Shown: positions 8,426 to 19,522, counted from the stretch's first letter. The stretch is 64,000 bases of DNA from Streptococcus infantarius subsp. infantarius ATCC BAA-102 (GCF_000154985.1 NZ_DS572694.1:360587-424586), one strand, 5' to 3'. A program made the numbers and translations. Notes: generated by a model from the sequence alone, not told the origin.

Positions 8426-9757
8426 TTATTGTGTGTTGTTAGCCAAGCTTGCCAACAATTCTTCAAATGAACGTTCATACATTTGGATATCACCAGCACC
8501 CATGAAGACATAAACAGCATTATCATGGTCAAGCAATGGTGATACATTTTCAAGAATGATAACTTTAGCTGATTTATTAATTTTAACAACTAAATCTTCT
8601 ACTTTAACATCACCATGATCAACTTCACGTGCTGAACCATAGATTGGTGCCAAGTAAACTGAATCAGCTTGATTCAAAGCATTTGCAAATTCATCTAAAA
8701 GTGCAATTGTACGTGTGAATGTGTGTGGTTGGAAAACAGCCACGATTTCTTTACTTGGGTATTTTTGACGTGCCGCATCAAGTGTTGCAATGATTTCAGT
8801 TGGATGGTGTGCAAAGTCATCAATGATAGTTGTGTTGTTAATCACTTTTTCAGTGAAACGACGTTTAACACCACCAAATGTCTTCATGTGTTCTGCTACC
8901 AATTCAATATCAATGCCAGCTACGTAAAGGTTAGCGATAACAGCAGTGGCATTCAAGATATTGTGGCGACCAAAAGCTGGAAGGTGGAATGAACCAAGTT
9001 CTTCTTCACCATGTTTTACTTTGAAAGCAGATCCATTTGTTGTACGAACAACATCATAAGCCATAAAATCATCGCTATCTTTAAATCCATAGTAGTAAAT
9101 ATCTGCATCAGATGTGATTTTACGAAGATATGGATCATCACCGAACAAGAACAAAGCTTTTTGAACTTGTTTTGCGTAATCATTGAAAGCATCGAAAACA
9201 TCATCAATGCTCTTGAAATAATCAGGGTGGTCAAAGTCGATGTTTGTGATGATTGAGTATTCTGGGTGGTAAGGCATGAAGTGACGTTGGTATTCGTCAG
9301 ATTCAAAGACAAAGTAATTGCTGTTAGCTGAACCACGTCCAGTACCATCACCAATTAAGTATGATGTATCTGTAATATTTTTAAGAACATGTGCCATCAA
9401 ACCTGTTGTTGATGTTTTTCCGTGTGCACCTGCTACACCAAAACTTGTGAATTGGCGCATGAAATCACCGAGGAATTCATGGTAACGTTTGAATTTGAAA
9501 CCATTTTTGACAGCATAGGCAATTTCGACATTGTTATCTTCACGGAAAGCATTACCGGCAATTAATTCAACATCTGATGTGATGTTGTCTTCAGAAAATG
9601 GAAGAATTTCAATTCCTGCTTGTTCTAAACCACGTTGTGTGAAATAGTATTTACTAACGTCACTTCCTTGAACTTTGTGTCCCATTTGGTGCAACATCAA
9701 AGCAAGAGCACTCATACCAGATCCTTTAATTCCGATAAAATGATAGGTTTTAGACAT
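8426..9757 (-). CDS. murC: UDP-N-acetylmuramate--L-alanine ligase
   Basis: A 443-residue cytoplasmic ATP-dependent ligase that adds L-alanine to UDP-MurNAc, the first peptide step of peptidoglycan synthesis. The N-terminal dinucleotide-type fold starts with [14 protein letters not shown]. The ATP loop is [11 protein letters not shown] (about 108-118), and the central domain has [10 protein letters not shown] and [10 protein letters not shown]. The C-terminal domain has [10 protein letters not shown]. Length is normal. The start ATG has a GAGGA site. Upstream lies the 197-residue unknown gene on the same strand, 32 bases away, so cotranscription is likely. Confidence 0.97.
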   Translation of the reverse strand: MSKTYHFIGIKGSGMSALALMLHQMGHKVQGSDVSKYYFTQRGLEQAGIEILPFSEDNITSDVELIAGNAFREDNNVEIAYAVKNGFKFKRYHEFLGDFMRQFTSFGVAGAHGKTSTTGLMAHVLKNITDTSYLIGDGTGRGSANSNYFVFESDEYQRHFMPYHPEYSIITNIDFDHPDYFKSIDDVFDAFNDYAKQVQKALFLFGDDPYLRKITSDADIYYYGFKDSDDFMAYDVVRTTNGSAFKVKHGEEELGSFHLPAFGRHNILNATAVIANLYVAGIDIELVAEHMKTFGGVKRRFTEKVINNTTIIDDFAHHPTEIIATLDAARQKYPSKEIVAVFQPHTFTRTIALLDEFANALNQADSVYLAPIYGSAREVDHGDVKVEDLVVKINKSAKVIILENVSPLLDHDNAVYVFMGAGDIQMYERSFEELLASLANNTQ

Positions 9758-9789
9758 GTTTTCTCCTCTATATACAACTGCAGTGCAGT

Positions 9790-10383
9790 TTATTTTGCAT
9801 CGTCAAAGCGTGTTAAATTCAATTCTTGAGCCACTTTGTGTTCTCTTTGACTTTGCAAGACTTCCTTATTATAAATTTGACTTTCTTTTAAGAAGTCATA
9901 ATTATTTTTCTTAGGTTTAGTTGTTGATGAATTATCTGGCTTTTTATAAGTTACGGGAATTTCTGCCAAGATATAATCATCTTGATGCAACCTTTCGGTT
10001 AAATGACTCAGACTGCTTGTAGGCTTTGCTGTTTTCTTAGGCAATGTTGCCTTAAGCTGTTGCTGTAAAGCTGCCTTAGAAGGCGCTTTAACTTCTTTTG
10101 AAAGATAAGCTTGACGTTTTCTTCGAATATCACGTCTTGCTTCTTCACGCGCTAACTCAGCATAAGATTTACCTTGAGTCACCGATTCTATGCGGCTGGC
10201 ATCTTGTTCATCTTTGCCAACAAAATTATAGTCTCTAGTAACATCATCATAGTTTTTATCTTGATAAGCTCCGTGAATATTGGTAATCAAATCTTCATTT
10301 TCATATAAAGCCATTACTTTGGGTGGATTGCTTACTGGCTCCCCGTCTGCAACAAACGGAAAGCGTCTTTGATTTCTAATCAC
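9790..10383 (-). CDS. Uncharacterised streptococcal protein upstream of murC
   Basis: A 197-residue hydrophilic protein without signal peptide or membrane segment. I do not recognise a domain. It begins with a Pro-rich stretch, has a basic helical centre ([18 protein letters not shown], about 75-92) and a Lys/Pro/Ser-rich linker, and ends with a Gln/Glu-rich helix. The look is that of a largely disordered, nucleic-acid- or partner-binding protein. Its fixed place between the SNF2 helicase and murC suggests a conserved streptococcal gene. The start GTG has an AGAGAGG site. The function is unknown. Confidence 0.6.
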   Translation of the reverse strand: MIRNQRRFPFVADGEPVSNPPKVMALYENEDLITNIHGAYQDKNYDDVTRDYNFVGKDEQDASRIESVTQGKSYAELAREEARRDIRRKRQAYLSKEVKAPSKAALQQQLKATLPKKTAKPTSSLSHLTERLHQDDYILAEIPVTYKKPDNSSTTKPKKNNYDFLKESQIYNKEVLQSQREHKVAQELNLTRFDDAK

Positions 10384-10636
10384 AGCGTCACATCCTCTCT
10401 TAACGTATTATGTTTATTAATTATCATCACTCACTAAGAAATATGGGGAACTTATCCTTGACAACCCCTCGTCCTAGTAACTAAGTGCTAGCGCTTAAAA
10501 ACTAGGCCTAAGCCCCTAACTTTTTAAACGTAGCTCCAACTTTGTAGCATTTTTATTATAAACTAATTCATTACATTTTTCAAAGTTTTCATAAAAAGAA
10601 AGTCAGTCTCCCTTAAAGGTTAGACTGACTTAAAAC
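10384..10636. other. 253-base intergenic stretch with a nested hairpin
   Basis: Apart from the SNF2 terminator at its right end, this gap holds a two-level dyad. CCTAGT at 10473-10478 pairs with ACTAGG at 10501-10506, and inside it 10083-like inner arms at 10483-10488 pair with 10491-10496. A TTGACA hexamer occurs on plus at 10458-10463 with no convincing -10. It could be a leader structure for the murC-side transcript or a small RNA. No open frame is evident. Confidence 0.4.
10592..10632 (-). terminator. Terminator after the SNF2 helicase gene
   Basis: A 10-bp perfect stem (10600-10609 with 10622-10631) followed on minus by TTCTTTTTA. Confidence 0.85.
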
Positions 10637-13600
10637 TTAATGCTCTAATCCAAGGATTTCCTTGATTTCTTCGATGGTCATGCTTGCTCTTGTTTCATTA
10701 CCATCAAGAACTGTCGTGACAAGATTTTTCTTGCTTTCTTGCATCTCAAGGATTTTTTCTTCAATAGTCCCGCGCGTAATCAAACGATAGACTTCAACAT
10801 TTTCTTTTTGACCAATACGGTGAGCACGGCTGATGGCTTGCATTTCCACCGCTGGGTTCCACCAAAGGTCAATCAAAATAACTGTATCAGCCCCTGTTAG
10901 ATTCAAGCCAACTCCTCCTGCTTTCAAAGAAATCAAGAAGGTATCTTTTGAACCATTGTTAAAGGCACGAGTCATTTCTTGACGAGCATTAGCTGGGGTC
11001 GAACCAGTAATCTTATAAGAAGTTAAACCTATTTCTTCAATCTCTTTTTCAGCAATGTCTAGCATGCCACGGAATTGTGAGAAGATAAGTGCTCGGTGAC
11101 CATTTTCTTTGATTTGCGTTAACAAATCACGAAGACTATCAAGTTTTCCACTTTCTCCTTGATAATCCATAAAGAGCGCTGGGGTATCACAGATTTGACG
11201 CAGGCGTGTGATTCCTGATAAAATCTCGATTTTACGACGATTAATATCCGCATCTGAAGCTCCAGCAATGGTTTCTTGCATTTGACGGAGCTGCGCAAGA
11301 TAAATGGCTTTTTGCTTGCGGTCAAGCTCATTTGGATAATTGATTTCAATCAAATCTGGCAACTCTGGCAGAACTTCTTCTTTGCGACGACGCATAATAA
11401 ATGGCTTGATAAATCGTGCGACTTGTTTGGCATCCATTTTCAAAAAGCGTTTTTTATCTGGTAATAAACCTGGCAATACGATTTGGAAAATTGACCAAAT
11501 TTCAAGGAGTTTATTTTCAATTGGCGTTCCTGAAAGGGCGAAGCAATTTTTAACTTTAAATTGACGCAAGTAATGCGCAATCTTCGTTTGGGTGTTTTTC
11601 ATCACCTGTGCTTCATCCAAAATCAAATAATCAAAATTCAACTGATTGTATTCTGCAAAATCTTGGCGGAAAGAAGAATAGCTTGTAATCACCACCTGAT
11701 GATTTTCAGTGATAATTTCATCACGCACAGCTTTTAAACCATAAGAAACAGCCACGTCAATCTCAGGCGCAAAGCGAGTGAATTCGTCTTTCCAGTTATA
11801 AATCAAACTTGACGGTGATAAGATTAAAATACGCGTTTCTTCTTTTAAGTGCGAAACTAGAAAAGCAATGGTTTGAAGGGTTTTACCCAGTCCCATGTCA
11901 TCGGCTAGAATACCACCAAAGCCGTAGTGGTCAAGCATGGACATCCAACGAACACCAGTCATTTGGTAATCACGCAATTGTGTTTGTAGAGGTGGCAAAG
12001 TGACCTCGAATTCTTCTGGATGTGTTAAATCATGTGCTAATTGTTCAAATTCTTTTGAGAAGGAAATGCGATCATTTCCTTGGAACAAATCTGAAATTTG
12101 GAAAGCTGAAATAGCATCTAACTGCAAATGCCCATTATCCAGTTGTTTGGCACGTAAGTTTTGAAGAGTGCTACTAACACGCTGAGTTTCTTCATCAAAG
12201 ACAACTAACTTACCAGCTCCATTGACAAAATAAGGTTGATTTTTAAAGAGTGCTTCTAAGGCATTATCAATATCATTTTCAAAAACCGTTGAAAAATCAA
12301 ATGTGATATCTAGCAGACCACCTTTAGTATGAACAGAAACCTGTGGTTCTTCAAATTGACGCATTTCTTCAAGCTCATCAGACAAAGTGACCTGGCCTAG
12401 TCGTGCTAATTGTTCCAAAGTTCGTGTGAAGAAATCGTACAAATCCTTATCAGCTAGCGGCGCATGGTAAGACAAGAATGAAGCTGAAAAACCATTAGCT
12501 TCCAAGGTCCTAAAGACTTTTTCTTCATGTTTAAAATGACTGGCAAACGGTAATTCTTCAAGCTCACGTTTACTATGAACAGTGACATTGCCATAATCAA
12601 AAGAGACGTGCAATGCAACTTCTCGGTATTCATTGAGTTCTAAGTAAAAAGTTACTTTGAAATCACGAATATCAAAACTCTTCGGCGCTTCAACCTTACC
12701 CAGTTCTTTAAAATCTAAAAGACTAGCAGCTAATTTTGCTTGGTCGTCTAAATCAAAGAACAAATGTTTTGCCAAATCAGCCTCAATTGGCAAACTACGA
12801 ATAGCCGTTAAAATCTTTTGTTGCTTCAAATTCAAACTGAAAATAAATCCATTTGTGAACAAAAAGGTATTATTAAAGAGCGGTTGATATTCTTTTTCAC
12901 TAATGATTAATTCAATTGATTGACGATGAACCACCACTTTAAATTGAATTAAGTCTTCTGAACCACTTAGTGGTCTAAAAATCAGCTGCCCATACGTTTG
13001 ATGATTGTGTTCAAATGAAAAATCATAAAGGTCATTAAAGAGGTTGATACCTTTTTCAAAAGTTCCACTTGTTAATGATAGATTTCGGCCATGATTTGGC
13101 AAAATATAATCAATATCAAGATGGTCACCATCTGGCAAGATTCGCCACAAAAATTGGATTAATTCTTGACTAGGCTCGTCAAATTGGATCAATGACAAAG
13201 GCTCAAAATAATTTTTCCCAATTTGATAGTACCCTTCATTTTTAACAACGGTCAAAAAAGCTTTTATGTCACGAACGACATAAGAACGCTCATCTGGTAA
13301 TCGGTTAATTTTTAGAGTCCACCAATAATCGGATGAATAGGGACTTTGACTACCATGAGCTGCTAGACGATATTTTGTGGTATCGTCATCATTAATAACC
13401 AAACCATCCAAAAAAACACTACCAAACGAAGTATTCTTCTTGGTTTCTTGTTGTGTTTCTTGATGTGAGCTCAGTTCATCTGACAACACTTTTCCTTCTG
13501 AATTATTTTTAAGATAATATTCTACGGCTGCTAAATGCTCACAATATTTTTTCTTGGCAAAAAAGTCACAATCACATCTCACTTGTTCATCTTCTAATGA

Positions 13601-13729
13601 GTATTGAAGATGATGTTCGCCAACCTTTGCCTGAATTAAATCTTCTCGCTTACTGATAATTTCAACCAAACCTTGTTCGTAAAGTTCTATACCTTGATTG
13701 CGAATTCGACCTGGAATCATTCTACCCAA
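10637..13729 (-). CDS. SNF2-family DEAD/DEAH helicase with SWIM zinc finger
   Basis: A 1030-residue Swi2/Snf2 ATPase. The N-terminus carries a SWIM zinc motif (VRCDCDFFAKKKYCEHLAA: CxC then CxH, about 50-70), then a long bacterial SNF2-associated region. The C-terminal half holds the motor: Walker A DDMGLGKTLQT, DEAQ box in LILDEAQVMK, SGTPIENKL (motif III), QFRGMLDIAEKE and the RAHRIGQ motif VI. Such proteins move on double-stranded DNA or remodel bound proteins, RNA polymerase in the RapA case; the target of this one is unknown. The start is TTG 13729 because family members begin with the equivalent of MxRxIPG. It stands between der and the murC cluster. Confidence 0.9.
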   Translation of the reverse strand: MGRMIPGRIRNQGIELYEQGLVEIISKREDLIQAKVGEHHLQYSLEDEQVRCDCDFFAKKKYCEHLAAVEYYLKNNSEGKVLSDELSSHQETQQETKKNTSFGSVFLDGLVINDDDTTKYRLAAHGSQSPYSSDYWWTLKINRLPDERSYVVRDIKAFLTVVKNEGYYQIGKNYFEPLSLIQFDEPSQELIQFLWRILPDGDHLDIDYILPNHGRNLSLTSGTFEKGINLFNDLYDFSFEHNHQTYGQLIFRPLSGSEDLIQFKVVVHRQSIELIISEKEYQPLFNNTFLFTNGFIFSLNLKQQKILTAIRSLPIEADLAKHLFFDLDDQAKLAASLLDFKELGKVEAPKSFDIRDFKVTFYLELNEYREVALHVSFDYGNVTVHSKRELEELPFASHFKHEEKVFRTLEANGFSASFLSYHAPLADKDLYDFFTRTLEQLARLGQVTLSDELEEMRQFEEPQVSVHTKGGLLDITFDFSTVFENDIDNALEALFKNQPYFVNGAGKLVVFDEETQRVSSTLQNLRAKQLDNGHLQLDAISAFQISDLFQGNDRISFSKEFEQLAHDLTHPEEFEVTLPPLQTQLRDYQMTGVRWMSMLDHYGFGGILADDMGLGKTLQTIAFLVSHLKEETRILILSPSSLIYNWKDEFTRFAPEIDVAVSYGLKAVRDEIITENHQVVITSYSSFRQDFAEYNQLNFDYLILDEAQVMKNTQTKIAHYLRQFKVKNCFALSGTPIENKLLEIWSIFQIVLPGLLPDKKRFLKMDAKQVARFIKPFIMRRRKEEVLPELPDLIEINYPNELDRKQKAIYLAQLRQMQETIAGASDADINRRKIEILSGITRLRQICDTPALFMDYQGESGKLDSLRDLLTQIKENGHRALIFSQFRGMLDIAEKEIEEIGLTSYKITGSTPANARQEMTRAFNNGSKDTFLISLKAGGVGLNLTGADTVILIDLWWNPAVEMQAISRAHRIGQKENVEVYRLITRGTIEEKILEMQESKKNLVTTVLDGNETRASMTIEEIKEILGLEH

Positions 13730-13837
13730 TCTAAGCCACCACCTTTTTCCTTATCCTTTAATTATATCAAATTCAAGCCTCTTTAGCTTGAAAAAATGAC
13801 TTTTTGATTTTATTTTTAGTGAAATTTATCAAAATAC

Positions 13838-13869
13838 ATCAAAAAAGCGCCCATTAGGGTGCTTTTAAA
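13838..13869 (-). terminator. Terminator after der
   Basis: A 9-bp stem with one mismatch around a TAAT-type loop, then TTTTTT on the minus strand, five bases past the der stop. Confidence 0.75.
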
Positions 13870-13874
13870 TTTTA

Positions 13875-15188
13875 TTATTTACGTTTGCGGGCAATCAAAT
13901 TGATTGGTGTACCTTCAAAACCGAAAGCTGCACGGATTTGATTTTCCAAGAAACGCATATATGAGAAATGCATAAGCTCTTCTTCGTTAACAAAGATAAC
14001 AAACGTTGGTGGTTTAACGGAAACTTGCGTGCCGTAGAAGATTTTCAAACGTTTACCTTTATCAGTTGGCGTTGGATTAATCGCAATCGCATCCATGATA
14101 ACGTCGTTAAGAACAGCTGATGGGATACGTTTGTTTTGGCTTTCGCTGATTTTCTTAATCATTTCAGGCAATTTGTTCAAACGTTGTTTTGTTGCAGCAG
14201 ATACGAAGATAATTGGTGCATATGACAAGAATTGGAATTGATCACGAATATCTTCTTCCCATTTAGCAACTGTATGATTATCTTTTTCAATAGTATCCCA
14301 TTTGTTTACAACAATAATAATCCCTTTACCAGCTTCATGAGCAAAACCAGCAATACGTTTATCATACTCACGAATACCTTCTTCAGCGTTAATAACCATA
14401 AGAACAATGTCTGAACGGTCAATGGCACGCATTGAACGCATTACTGAGTATTTTTCAGTGTTCTCATAAACTTTACCAGATTTACGCATACCAGCGGTGT
14501 CAATCATTGTGTATTCTTGACCTTCGCTGTCAGTAAAGTTAGTATCAATGGCATCACGTGTTGTACCAGCAATTGGACTTGCGATAACACGTTCTTCACC
14601 AAGAATCGCATTAATCAAGCTTGATTTACCAACGTTTGGACGACCAATCAAACTGAATTTAATGATATCTGGATTTTCGTCTTCTTCTTCTTCGACTGGA
14701 AGATTTTCAACGATAGCATCCAAAACATCCCCTGTACCAATCCCGTGAACAGATGAAACTGGGTATGGATCACCAAGACCAAGTGAGTAGAAGTCGTAGA
14801 TATCATTACGCATTTCTGGATTATCTACTTTATTGACAACTAAGATAACTGGTTTATTGGTACGGTACAAGATTTTTGAAACGTACTCATCAGCATCTGT
14901 AACACCTTCTTTTCCTGATACCACAAAGACGATAACATCTGCTTCTGTCATCGCAATATCAGCTTGGTGTTTGATTTGTTCCATAAATGGAGCATCAACA
15001 TCATCGATACCACCTGTATCAATCAATGAAAACTTGCGGTTAAGCCATTCACCTGTTGTATAGATACGGTCACGAGTAACACCCTCGACATCTTCAACAA
15101 TTGAAATACGCTCACCTGCGATACGGTTAAACAAAGTCGATTTGCCGACGTTTGGACGTCCGACAATAGCAACTGTAGGTAAAGCCAT
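13875..15188 (-). CDS. der: Ribosome-assembly GTPase Der (EngA)
   Basis: A 437-residue GTPase with two tandem G domains, needed for 50S subunit maturation. The first P-loop is [11 protein letters not shown] (9-19) and the second [11 protein letters not shown] (about 183-193). Each has its DTGG/DTAG switch and NKxD motif (NKVD, NKWD). A KH-like C-terminal domain ends in a basic tail. Length is standard. It has its own terminator and lies downstream of dnaI on the same strand with a 137-base gap. Confidence 0.98.
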   Translation of the reverse strand: MALPTVAIVGRPNVGKSTLFNRIAGERISIVEDVEGVTRDRIYTTGEWLNRKFSLIDTGGIDDVDAPFMEQIKHQADIAMTEADVIVFVVSGKEGVTDADEYVSKILYRTNKPVILVVNKVDNPEMRNDIYDFYSLGLGDPYPVSSVHGIGTGDVLDAIVENLPVEEEEDENPDIIKFSLIGRPNVGKSSLINAILGEERVIASPIAGTTRDAIDTNFTDSEGQEYTMIDTAGMRKSGKVYENTEKYSVMRSMRAIDRSDIVLMVINAEEGIREYDKRIAGFAHEAGKGIIIVVNKWDTIEKDNHTVAKWEEDIRDQFQFLSYAPIIFVSAATKQRLNKLPEMIKKISESQNKRIPSAVLNDVIMDAIAINPTPTDKGKRLKIFYGTQVSVKPPTFVIFVNEEELMHFSYMRFLENQIRAAFGFEGTPINLIARKRK

Positions 15189-15325
15189 AATTCTTAATAC
15201 CTGTTCGTTAAAACAGCTCAGCGCTACTTTAAGTGACTACTTGCCACACGAAAACATCTTGGATGTCTTCGCCGAAATTCCTTTCACATTCTTTTATCTA
15301 TTATCACTATTAATGATTTGTACAA

Positions 15326-16228
15326 TTAACGTCGATTTTCACCTTGAAGATGAATTTCTCGAGCTAAATAACGGATACGTTCCATAACACGTTTGGCTTG
15401 CCAAGTTTCATCACCAGAACGTGAGATTGAGAAGTGTTCTTCAAGTCCTTTAAAATCAAGGTTAGAAGTGAAGAACGTTAGAAGATTTTCTTGCATGCGA
15501 TACTGAAGAATCACTTGGAACACATCATCACGAATCCAAGAACTTTGTTGCTCAGCACCAATATCATCCAGTACCAGAATCTCAGACTGCTTAATCTGGT
15601 CAATCTGCTCTTTCACAGTACCAGTATTAATGGCATTCTTAATGTCAACACAAAAAGTTGGAAAATGCAAGAGAGTTGTTGACTTACCATACTTAGCTGA
15701 CAGGCGATTTGCTAAGTAAGCCATCAAGTAAGATTTCCCGACACCAAAAGTTCCAAAGACATAGAGTCCTTTTTGTGGTTTGTCCTCAAGATTTTTAATA
15801 TAATCATTCAAATAATTATAAATCTCAATACGATTAGGATCCCCAAGGTCAATATCATCAGTTGAAATATGCTTCAGACTTGTTGGCAAACCAATCAAGG
15901 TCACACGTTTTTTAATATCTTGACGTTTTTTAGCTTCTACCAACTCGCGAGTCTCTAAATAAATGACATCAGCATATCCTTCATTCATGCTAAGAGCTGG
16001 CTTATAACCTTTTGCCACATATGAAACATCTTGATTTTGAAACTTCTCGCGTTCAACCATAAATTGGTTAAACTTAGGGAGGCTACGATTAATCTGCTCT
16101 TGAGTCAAGCCATTTGACGTGATAAAATCAGCAATTTCCTTATCCGCTAAAATAGCTTGAGTCAATTCATTAAGATCAGTTCGACTTTGGCGAAGCTGTT
16201 TAGCCAAGGTTTGTCCGATTTTTTCCAT
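15326..16228 (-). CDS. dnaI: Primosomal helicase loader DnaI
   Basis: A 300-residue AAA+ ATPase that loads the replicative helicase DnaC/DnaB at oriC and at restart sites. An N-terminal helicase-binding region (1-130) precedes Walker A GTFGVGKSYL and Walker B ILVLDDIGAE, with a sensor region in FFTSNLDFKGLEEHF and an arginine finger near the end. I start at ATG 16228 (AAGGAG just upstream) rather than the GTG one codon earlier. It follows dnaB by 10 bases, so the two loaders are co-expressed. Confidence 0.95.
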   Translation of the reverse strand: MEKIGQTLAKQLRQSRTDLNELTQAILADKEIADFITSNGLTQEQINRSLPKFNQFMVEREKFQNQDVSYVAKGYKPALSMNEGYADVIYLETRELVEAKKRQDIKKRVTLIGLPTSLKHISTDDIDLGDPNRIEIYNYLNDYIKNLEDKPQKGLYVFGTFGVGKSYLMAYLANRLSAKYGKSTTLLHFPTFCVDIKNAINTGTVKEQIDQIKQSEILVLDDIGAEQQSSWIRDDVFQVILQYRMQENLLTFFTSNLDFKGLEEHFSISRSGDETWQAKRVMERIRYLAREIHLQGENRR

Positions 16229-16238
16229 CACTCACTCC

Positions 16239-17390
16239 TTAATCTTCTAACATGCTACGTCTAAGCTCTTCAAGTTTTGCCTTTTCTTCAACTGTAGCAA
16301 CATGTTTGTATTCTTTTGCTGTCCATTCTGGAACATTAGTTTTAGTCACTTTTGCTTTAGCTTTGCGTTCTTTATTTCGTTGCGTGAAACTACGCATCTT
16401 AAGAACAGCCGCTTCTGCTGTCGTAATTTTTTGGTAAGCAAAATCATTTGCCACCTTCATGATATAAGGTTTGTTGATATTGGCTGACTGCGTTTTATTC
16501 AAAGTGTAAAGAACCATCACATTAATGACTTCATCTAGGAAATCCATATTAGCCAGTTCTTCTAAAACTTTTCGCTCACTTTCAGTAACCACAGCACGAC
16601 GGGGTGCTTTGATTTTTTCAAGAAATTCCTTGGCAGAAGCTTGTTTAGCTTCTCTGATGATCACTTGTTCTTTAGCATCAAATTGCTCTTTGGTTTGGTT
16701 ATTAGCTGTTTTTTTCTGCTCAAGCTGTACCGTCATTCGTTGTGGCGAAATTTTGCCATTAATAGCCGTACTTTTTGCCAATTGATAAATGTCAAACCAA
16801 TTCATGATGTATTTATCAGCTAGGCTATAAATCTTAACTACATCAGCTTTTTCATCTTTGAATTGCAAACCATCACGTAACATTAAACGCTCAAAACTGT
16901 CCAAATCAAAATGGTTTTTTGACACTGTCTTAGGCACTTTTGGATTTTCATCTACTGAAAAAATATCAGAGAACTTCTTAGAAACATCACGCGCACCATC
17001 AGGCAGAACCACATCCAACTCAGCCACCGCAACATCGCCAATCCGTTGTTCTAATAAACGACGGTAAATTGCATTAGCTAAGAACGTTTCACGATTTAAA
17101 GCTGGTTGTAATTTCAAAACATAAGCATCTCGTGTTTGGTATAAAACCAGTAAGTCTACTGCGGTTAAGATAGCCAGAGCTTCCTCGACTTCTTGCATGC
17201 TCAACTGTAAGTGATTCAAAATCTCACTAAACTTGTGACGTTTGATACCATCATCAAAGAAAGCAAGCAGATACTCATACAAAAGCACAGCATGGTTCCC
17301 GATAACAGGATGATATAGCTGACTTAGACTATCAGAATCCAACAAAACCTTATTGTTTTTGACATAAGAAAATTCATCAATCGGTCTCAT
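16239..17390 (-). CDS. dnaB: Replication initiation and membrane attachment protein DnaB
   Basis: A 383-residue Gram-positive DnaB, a co-loader that acts with DnaD and DnaI to recruit the replicative helicase; it is not the E. coli helicase of the same name. The N-terminal winged-helix DDBH1 part opens with [19 protein letters not shown]. The C-terminal DDBH2 region (about 280-350) includes [15 protein letters not shown] and the YxxxIAxxF-like [10 protein letters not shown]. It overlaps the end of nrdR by 14 bases and precedes dnaI by 10, forming nrdR-dnaB-dnaI. Confidence 0.93.
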   Translation of the reverse strand: MRPIDEFSYVKNNKVLLDSDSLSQLYHPVIGNHAVLLYEYLLAFFDDGIKRHKFSEILNHLQLSMQEVEEALAILTAVDLLVLYQTRDAYVLKLQPALNRETFLANAIYRRLLEQRIGDVAVAELDVVLPDGARDVSKKFSDIFSVDENPKVPKTVSKNHFDLDSFERLMLRDGLQFKDEKADVVKIYSLADKYIMNWFDIYQLAKSTAINGKISPQRMTVQLEQKKTANNQTKEQFDAKEQVIIREAKQASAKEFLEKIKAPRRAVVTESERKVLEELANMDFLDEVINVMVLYTLNKTQSANINKPYIMKVANDFAYQKITTAEAAVLKMRSFTQRNKERKAKAKVTKTNVPEWTAKEYKHVATVEEKAKLEELRRSMLED

Positions 17391-17871
17391 TTAGCTTACT
17401 TCTTTTCTTTTTGCTACGCACACGATTCGTAATTTGCTGCAAAAGTTCCTCAATCTCATCAACATCTTTAAATGATTTATAAACTGAGGCAAAGCGAACA
17501 TAAGTAATTTCATCAAGTTCTGCCAACTCATCCATAACCAGATTACCAATCACAGTACTCGGAACTTCACTTTCGTATTCACTACGAACTTTTTGTTCGA
17601 TACGAGATACCACTTGTTCAATATCATCACTTGATACTGGACGTTTTTGTGCACTTTGAAAAATACCATTTAGGATTTTTTCTCGAGAAAATTGTTCACG
17701 CGTTCCGTCTTTTTTAATGACTAACAAGGGTAGTTCTTCAACGCGTTCAAAGGTTGTAAAACGTGCATGACAATTTTCACATTCTCGGCGTCGTCGAATC
17801 GTATTACCATCCTCTGCTTGACGGCTATCGATGACACTCGATTTATTATAATTACATTTTGGACAACGCAT
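17377..17871 (-). CDS. nrdR: Ribonucleotide reductase repressor NrdR
   Basis: A 164-residue transcriptional repressor of ribonucleotide reductase genes that senses ATP/dATP. A zinc ribbon at the N-terminus ([12 protein letters not shown], then [12 protein letters not shown]) is followed by an ATP-cone domain ([17 protein letters not shown] onward). I place the start at ATG 17871, where the family begins, rather than seven codons upstream. It leads the nrdR-dnaB-dnaI cluster and overlaps dnaB, the usual order in streptococci. Confidence 0.96.
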   Translation of the reverse strand: MRCPKCNYNKSSVIDSRQAEDGNTIRRRRECENCHARFTTFERVEELPLLVIKKDGTREQFSREKILNGIFQSAQKRPVSSDDIEQVVSRIEQKVRSEYESEVPSTVIGNLVMDELAELDEITYVRFASVYKSFKDVDEIEELLQQITNRVRSKKKRSKLNETD

Positions 17872-18009
17872 ACAAACACCCCATTCTACCAATTATTCTA
17901 ATACTTAATTCTAACATAAATTCACTCATTATGAAAGTAATACCAGTCCAAGCCGGTTCAGTTGTCGCTTTCCCTTTTCTAACAAAATATCATGACATAC
18001 TTCATTAGA

Positions 18010-18045
18010 AAAACGAACAGACCGAGAAGAGAGCTCAGTCTGTCT
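18010..18045 (-). terminator. Terminator after covS
   Basis: A 10-bp stem with one G-U pair (18034-18043 with 18017-18026), then TCGTTTTT on minus. Confidence 0.8.
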
Positions 18046-18052
18046 TTTAATG

Positions 18053-19522
18053 TTATTTTGCCATAACCCTAGGGATAACTAAAGTAAACTCAGTTCCCTC
18101 GTCAACCACACTGCTAACACTAACTTTGAGGTTATAAGCATCTACGATTTGCTTAAGAATGGCTAAGCCAATTCCAAGCCCACCTTGTGTCGAAACACGA
18201 TTACGTGACTTATCTGTGCGATAGAAACGTTCAAAGATATGGTTAAGGTCATCTTGTGAAATTCCCTCACCTTCATCACGAACTTTTACAATCGCATTCT
18301 CTCCTAAAACATCCAAAGTCACATGAATATTTCTACTACCTGAAGAATATTTAACACCATTATCAATTAAAATCAAAATAGCTTGTTCAAAATGATGTTT
18401 GTAAATTTCAGCATAGATACAATCATCAATCGTCGATGTCAAAGAGAAACGAAAATCAGGATACAAGATTCGGAAATTCCCTAACACAAGGTCAATAGAT
18501 TGTTTCAAATCAGTAATTTCACCTTTATGAAGGTCAAAACTTCCTTGAACACGAACCATATCAAGCATATCATTTACCAAAATCGACATTCGATCAGCTT
18601 CATGGTAAGCAGCATCAAGACTTTCGCACAATGTTTCAGGGTCGTCTTTTCCCCAACGTTGAAGCAAACCTAGATGCCCTTTAATAACAGCAATCGGTGT
18701 TCGCAATTCATGACTCACATCACTAACAAAGCGCGTCTGACGTCTTGCATAACCTTCGATTTGCTCTAACATATTATCAAAAGTCGTTGATAATCTCTCA
18801 ATATCATCACCAGATTTAATATCTGACCTTAAAGCCAAATCACTTGGATTTTCAGAAAGTTCATCTATAAACGCTTGAAACTCTCTTAAAGGCTTTAGGG
18901 AACGATGAGAAACCACCAGTAACATTTTAAAAATCAAACAAGCTTCAATCAGTTCAGAAACCAACAAAATCACAACCAAAACATGACGCGCCATATAATA
19001 GGTCGTAGGGTCTTGGTAAACCGTTACATAGCCGATAACTTCACGGCTATCTTTGAAATAAACTTTTTCACTTTGATAAAAACCATTAAAAGCTGATGAA
19101 CGATGTTTAATCGTTTCACCAACTTTTCCAATTTTTATTGTTGATAAGACTTTATTGGTTGTCAAAACTAATTGTTTATTTTTATTAAAAATGGAAACAT
19201 CTTGATTATCAAAAACCAAGTCATCAATGCCACCCTGCTTATCAAAGATATAAGTTTTATTACCTTCTTCGACAAGTGAACCTGTAGCATTGTACTGTTC
19301 CAACAAGTCTAATAATTTTTCTTCTGTTAAAGAAGTTTCTTTAGACAAAAACTCCCTAACAACTTCAGTGGCTTGTTCGGTATTGTAACGGTCTCGTTCA
19401 AGAAATATCTGAGTTACCCCAAAATAAATAAGCAAGTTGAAGACCGATAAAATAACCAAAACCCACTGAAGAGACGTTAAGGAAATCTTTTTAGATAATG
19501 ACTTTTTAAAGTACTTTATCAT
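18053..19522 (-). CDS. covS: Sensor histidine kinase CovS (CsrS)
   Basis: A 489-residue membrane kinase/phosphatase that controls CovR phosphorylation, in group A streptococci in response to magnesium and LL-37. Two membrane segments (about 18-38 and 180-205) bracket an extracellular sensor; a HAMP linker follows. The HisKA H-box is SDVSHELRTPIAVIKGHL, the N box LILIDNGVKYS, and the G boxes DEGEGI and GGLGIGLAI. Its ATG shares one base with the covR stop (TAATG), so the pair is translationally coupled. Identity as CovS rather than another kinase rests on its CovR partner and the H-box sequence. Confidence 0.94.
   Translation of the reverse strand: MIKYFKKSLSKKISLTSLQWVLVILSVFNLLIYFGVTQIFLERDRYNTEQATEVVREFLSKETSLTEEKLLDLLEQYNATGSLVEEGNKTYIFDKQGGIDDLVFDNQDVSIFNKNKQLVLTTNKVLSTIKIGKVGETIKHRSSAFNGFYQSEKVYFKDSREVIGYVTVYQDPTTYYMARHVLVVILLVSELIEACLIFKMLLVVSHRSLKPLREFQAFIDELSENPSDLALRSDIKSGDDIERLSTTFDNMLEQIEGYARRQTRFVSDVSHELRTPIAVIKGHLGLLQRWGKDDPETLCESLDAAYHEADRMSILVNDMLDMVRVQGSFDLHKGEITDLKQSIDLVLGNFRILYPDFRFSLTSTIDDCIYAEIYKHHFEQAILILIDNGVKYSSGSRNIHVTLDVLGENAIVKVRDEGEGISQDDLNHIFERFYRTDKSRNRVSTQGGLGIGLAILKQIVDAYNLKVSVSSVVDEGTEFTLVIPRVMAK

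Noticed and set aside
11119-12887. Several open frames opposite or within the SNF2 helicase gene
   Set aside because: They are shadows of a strongly conserved coding frame and lack ribosome sites.
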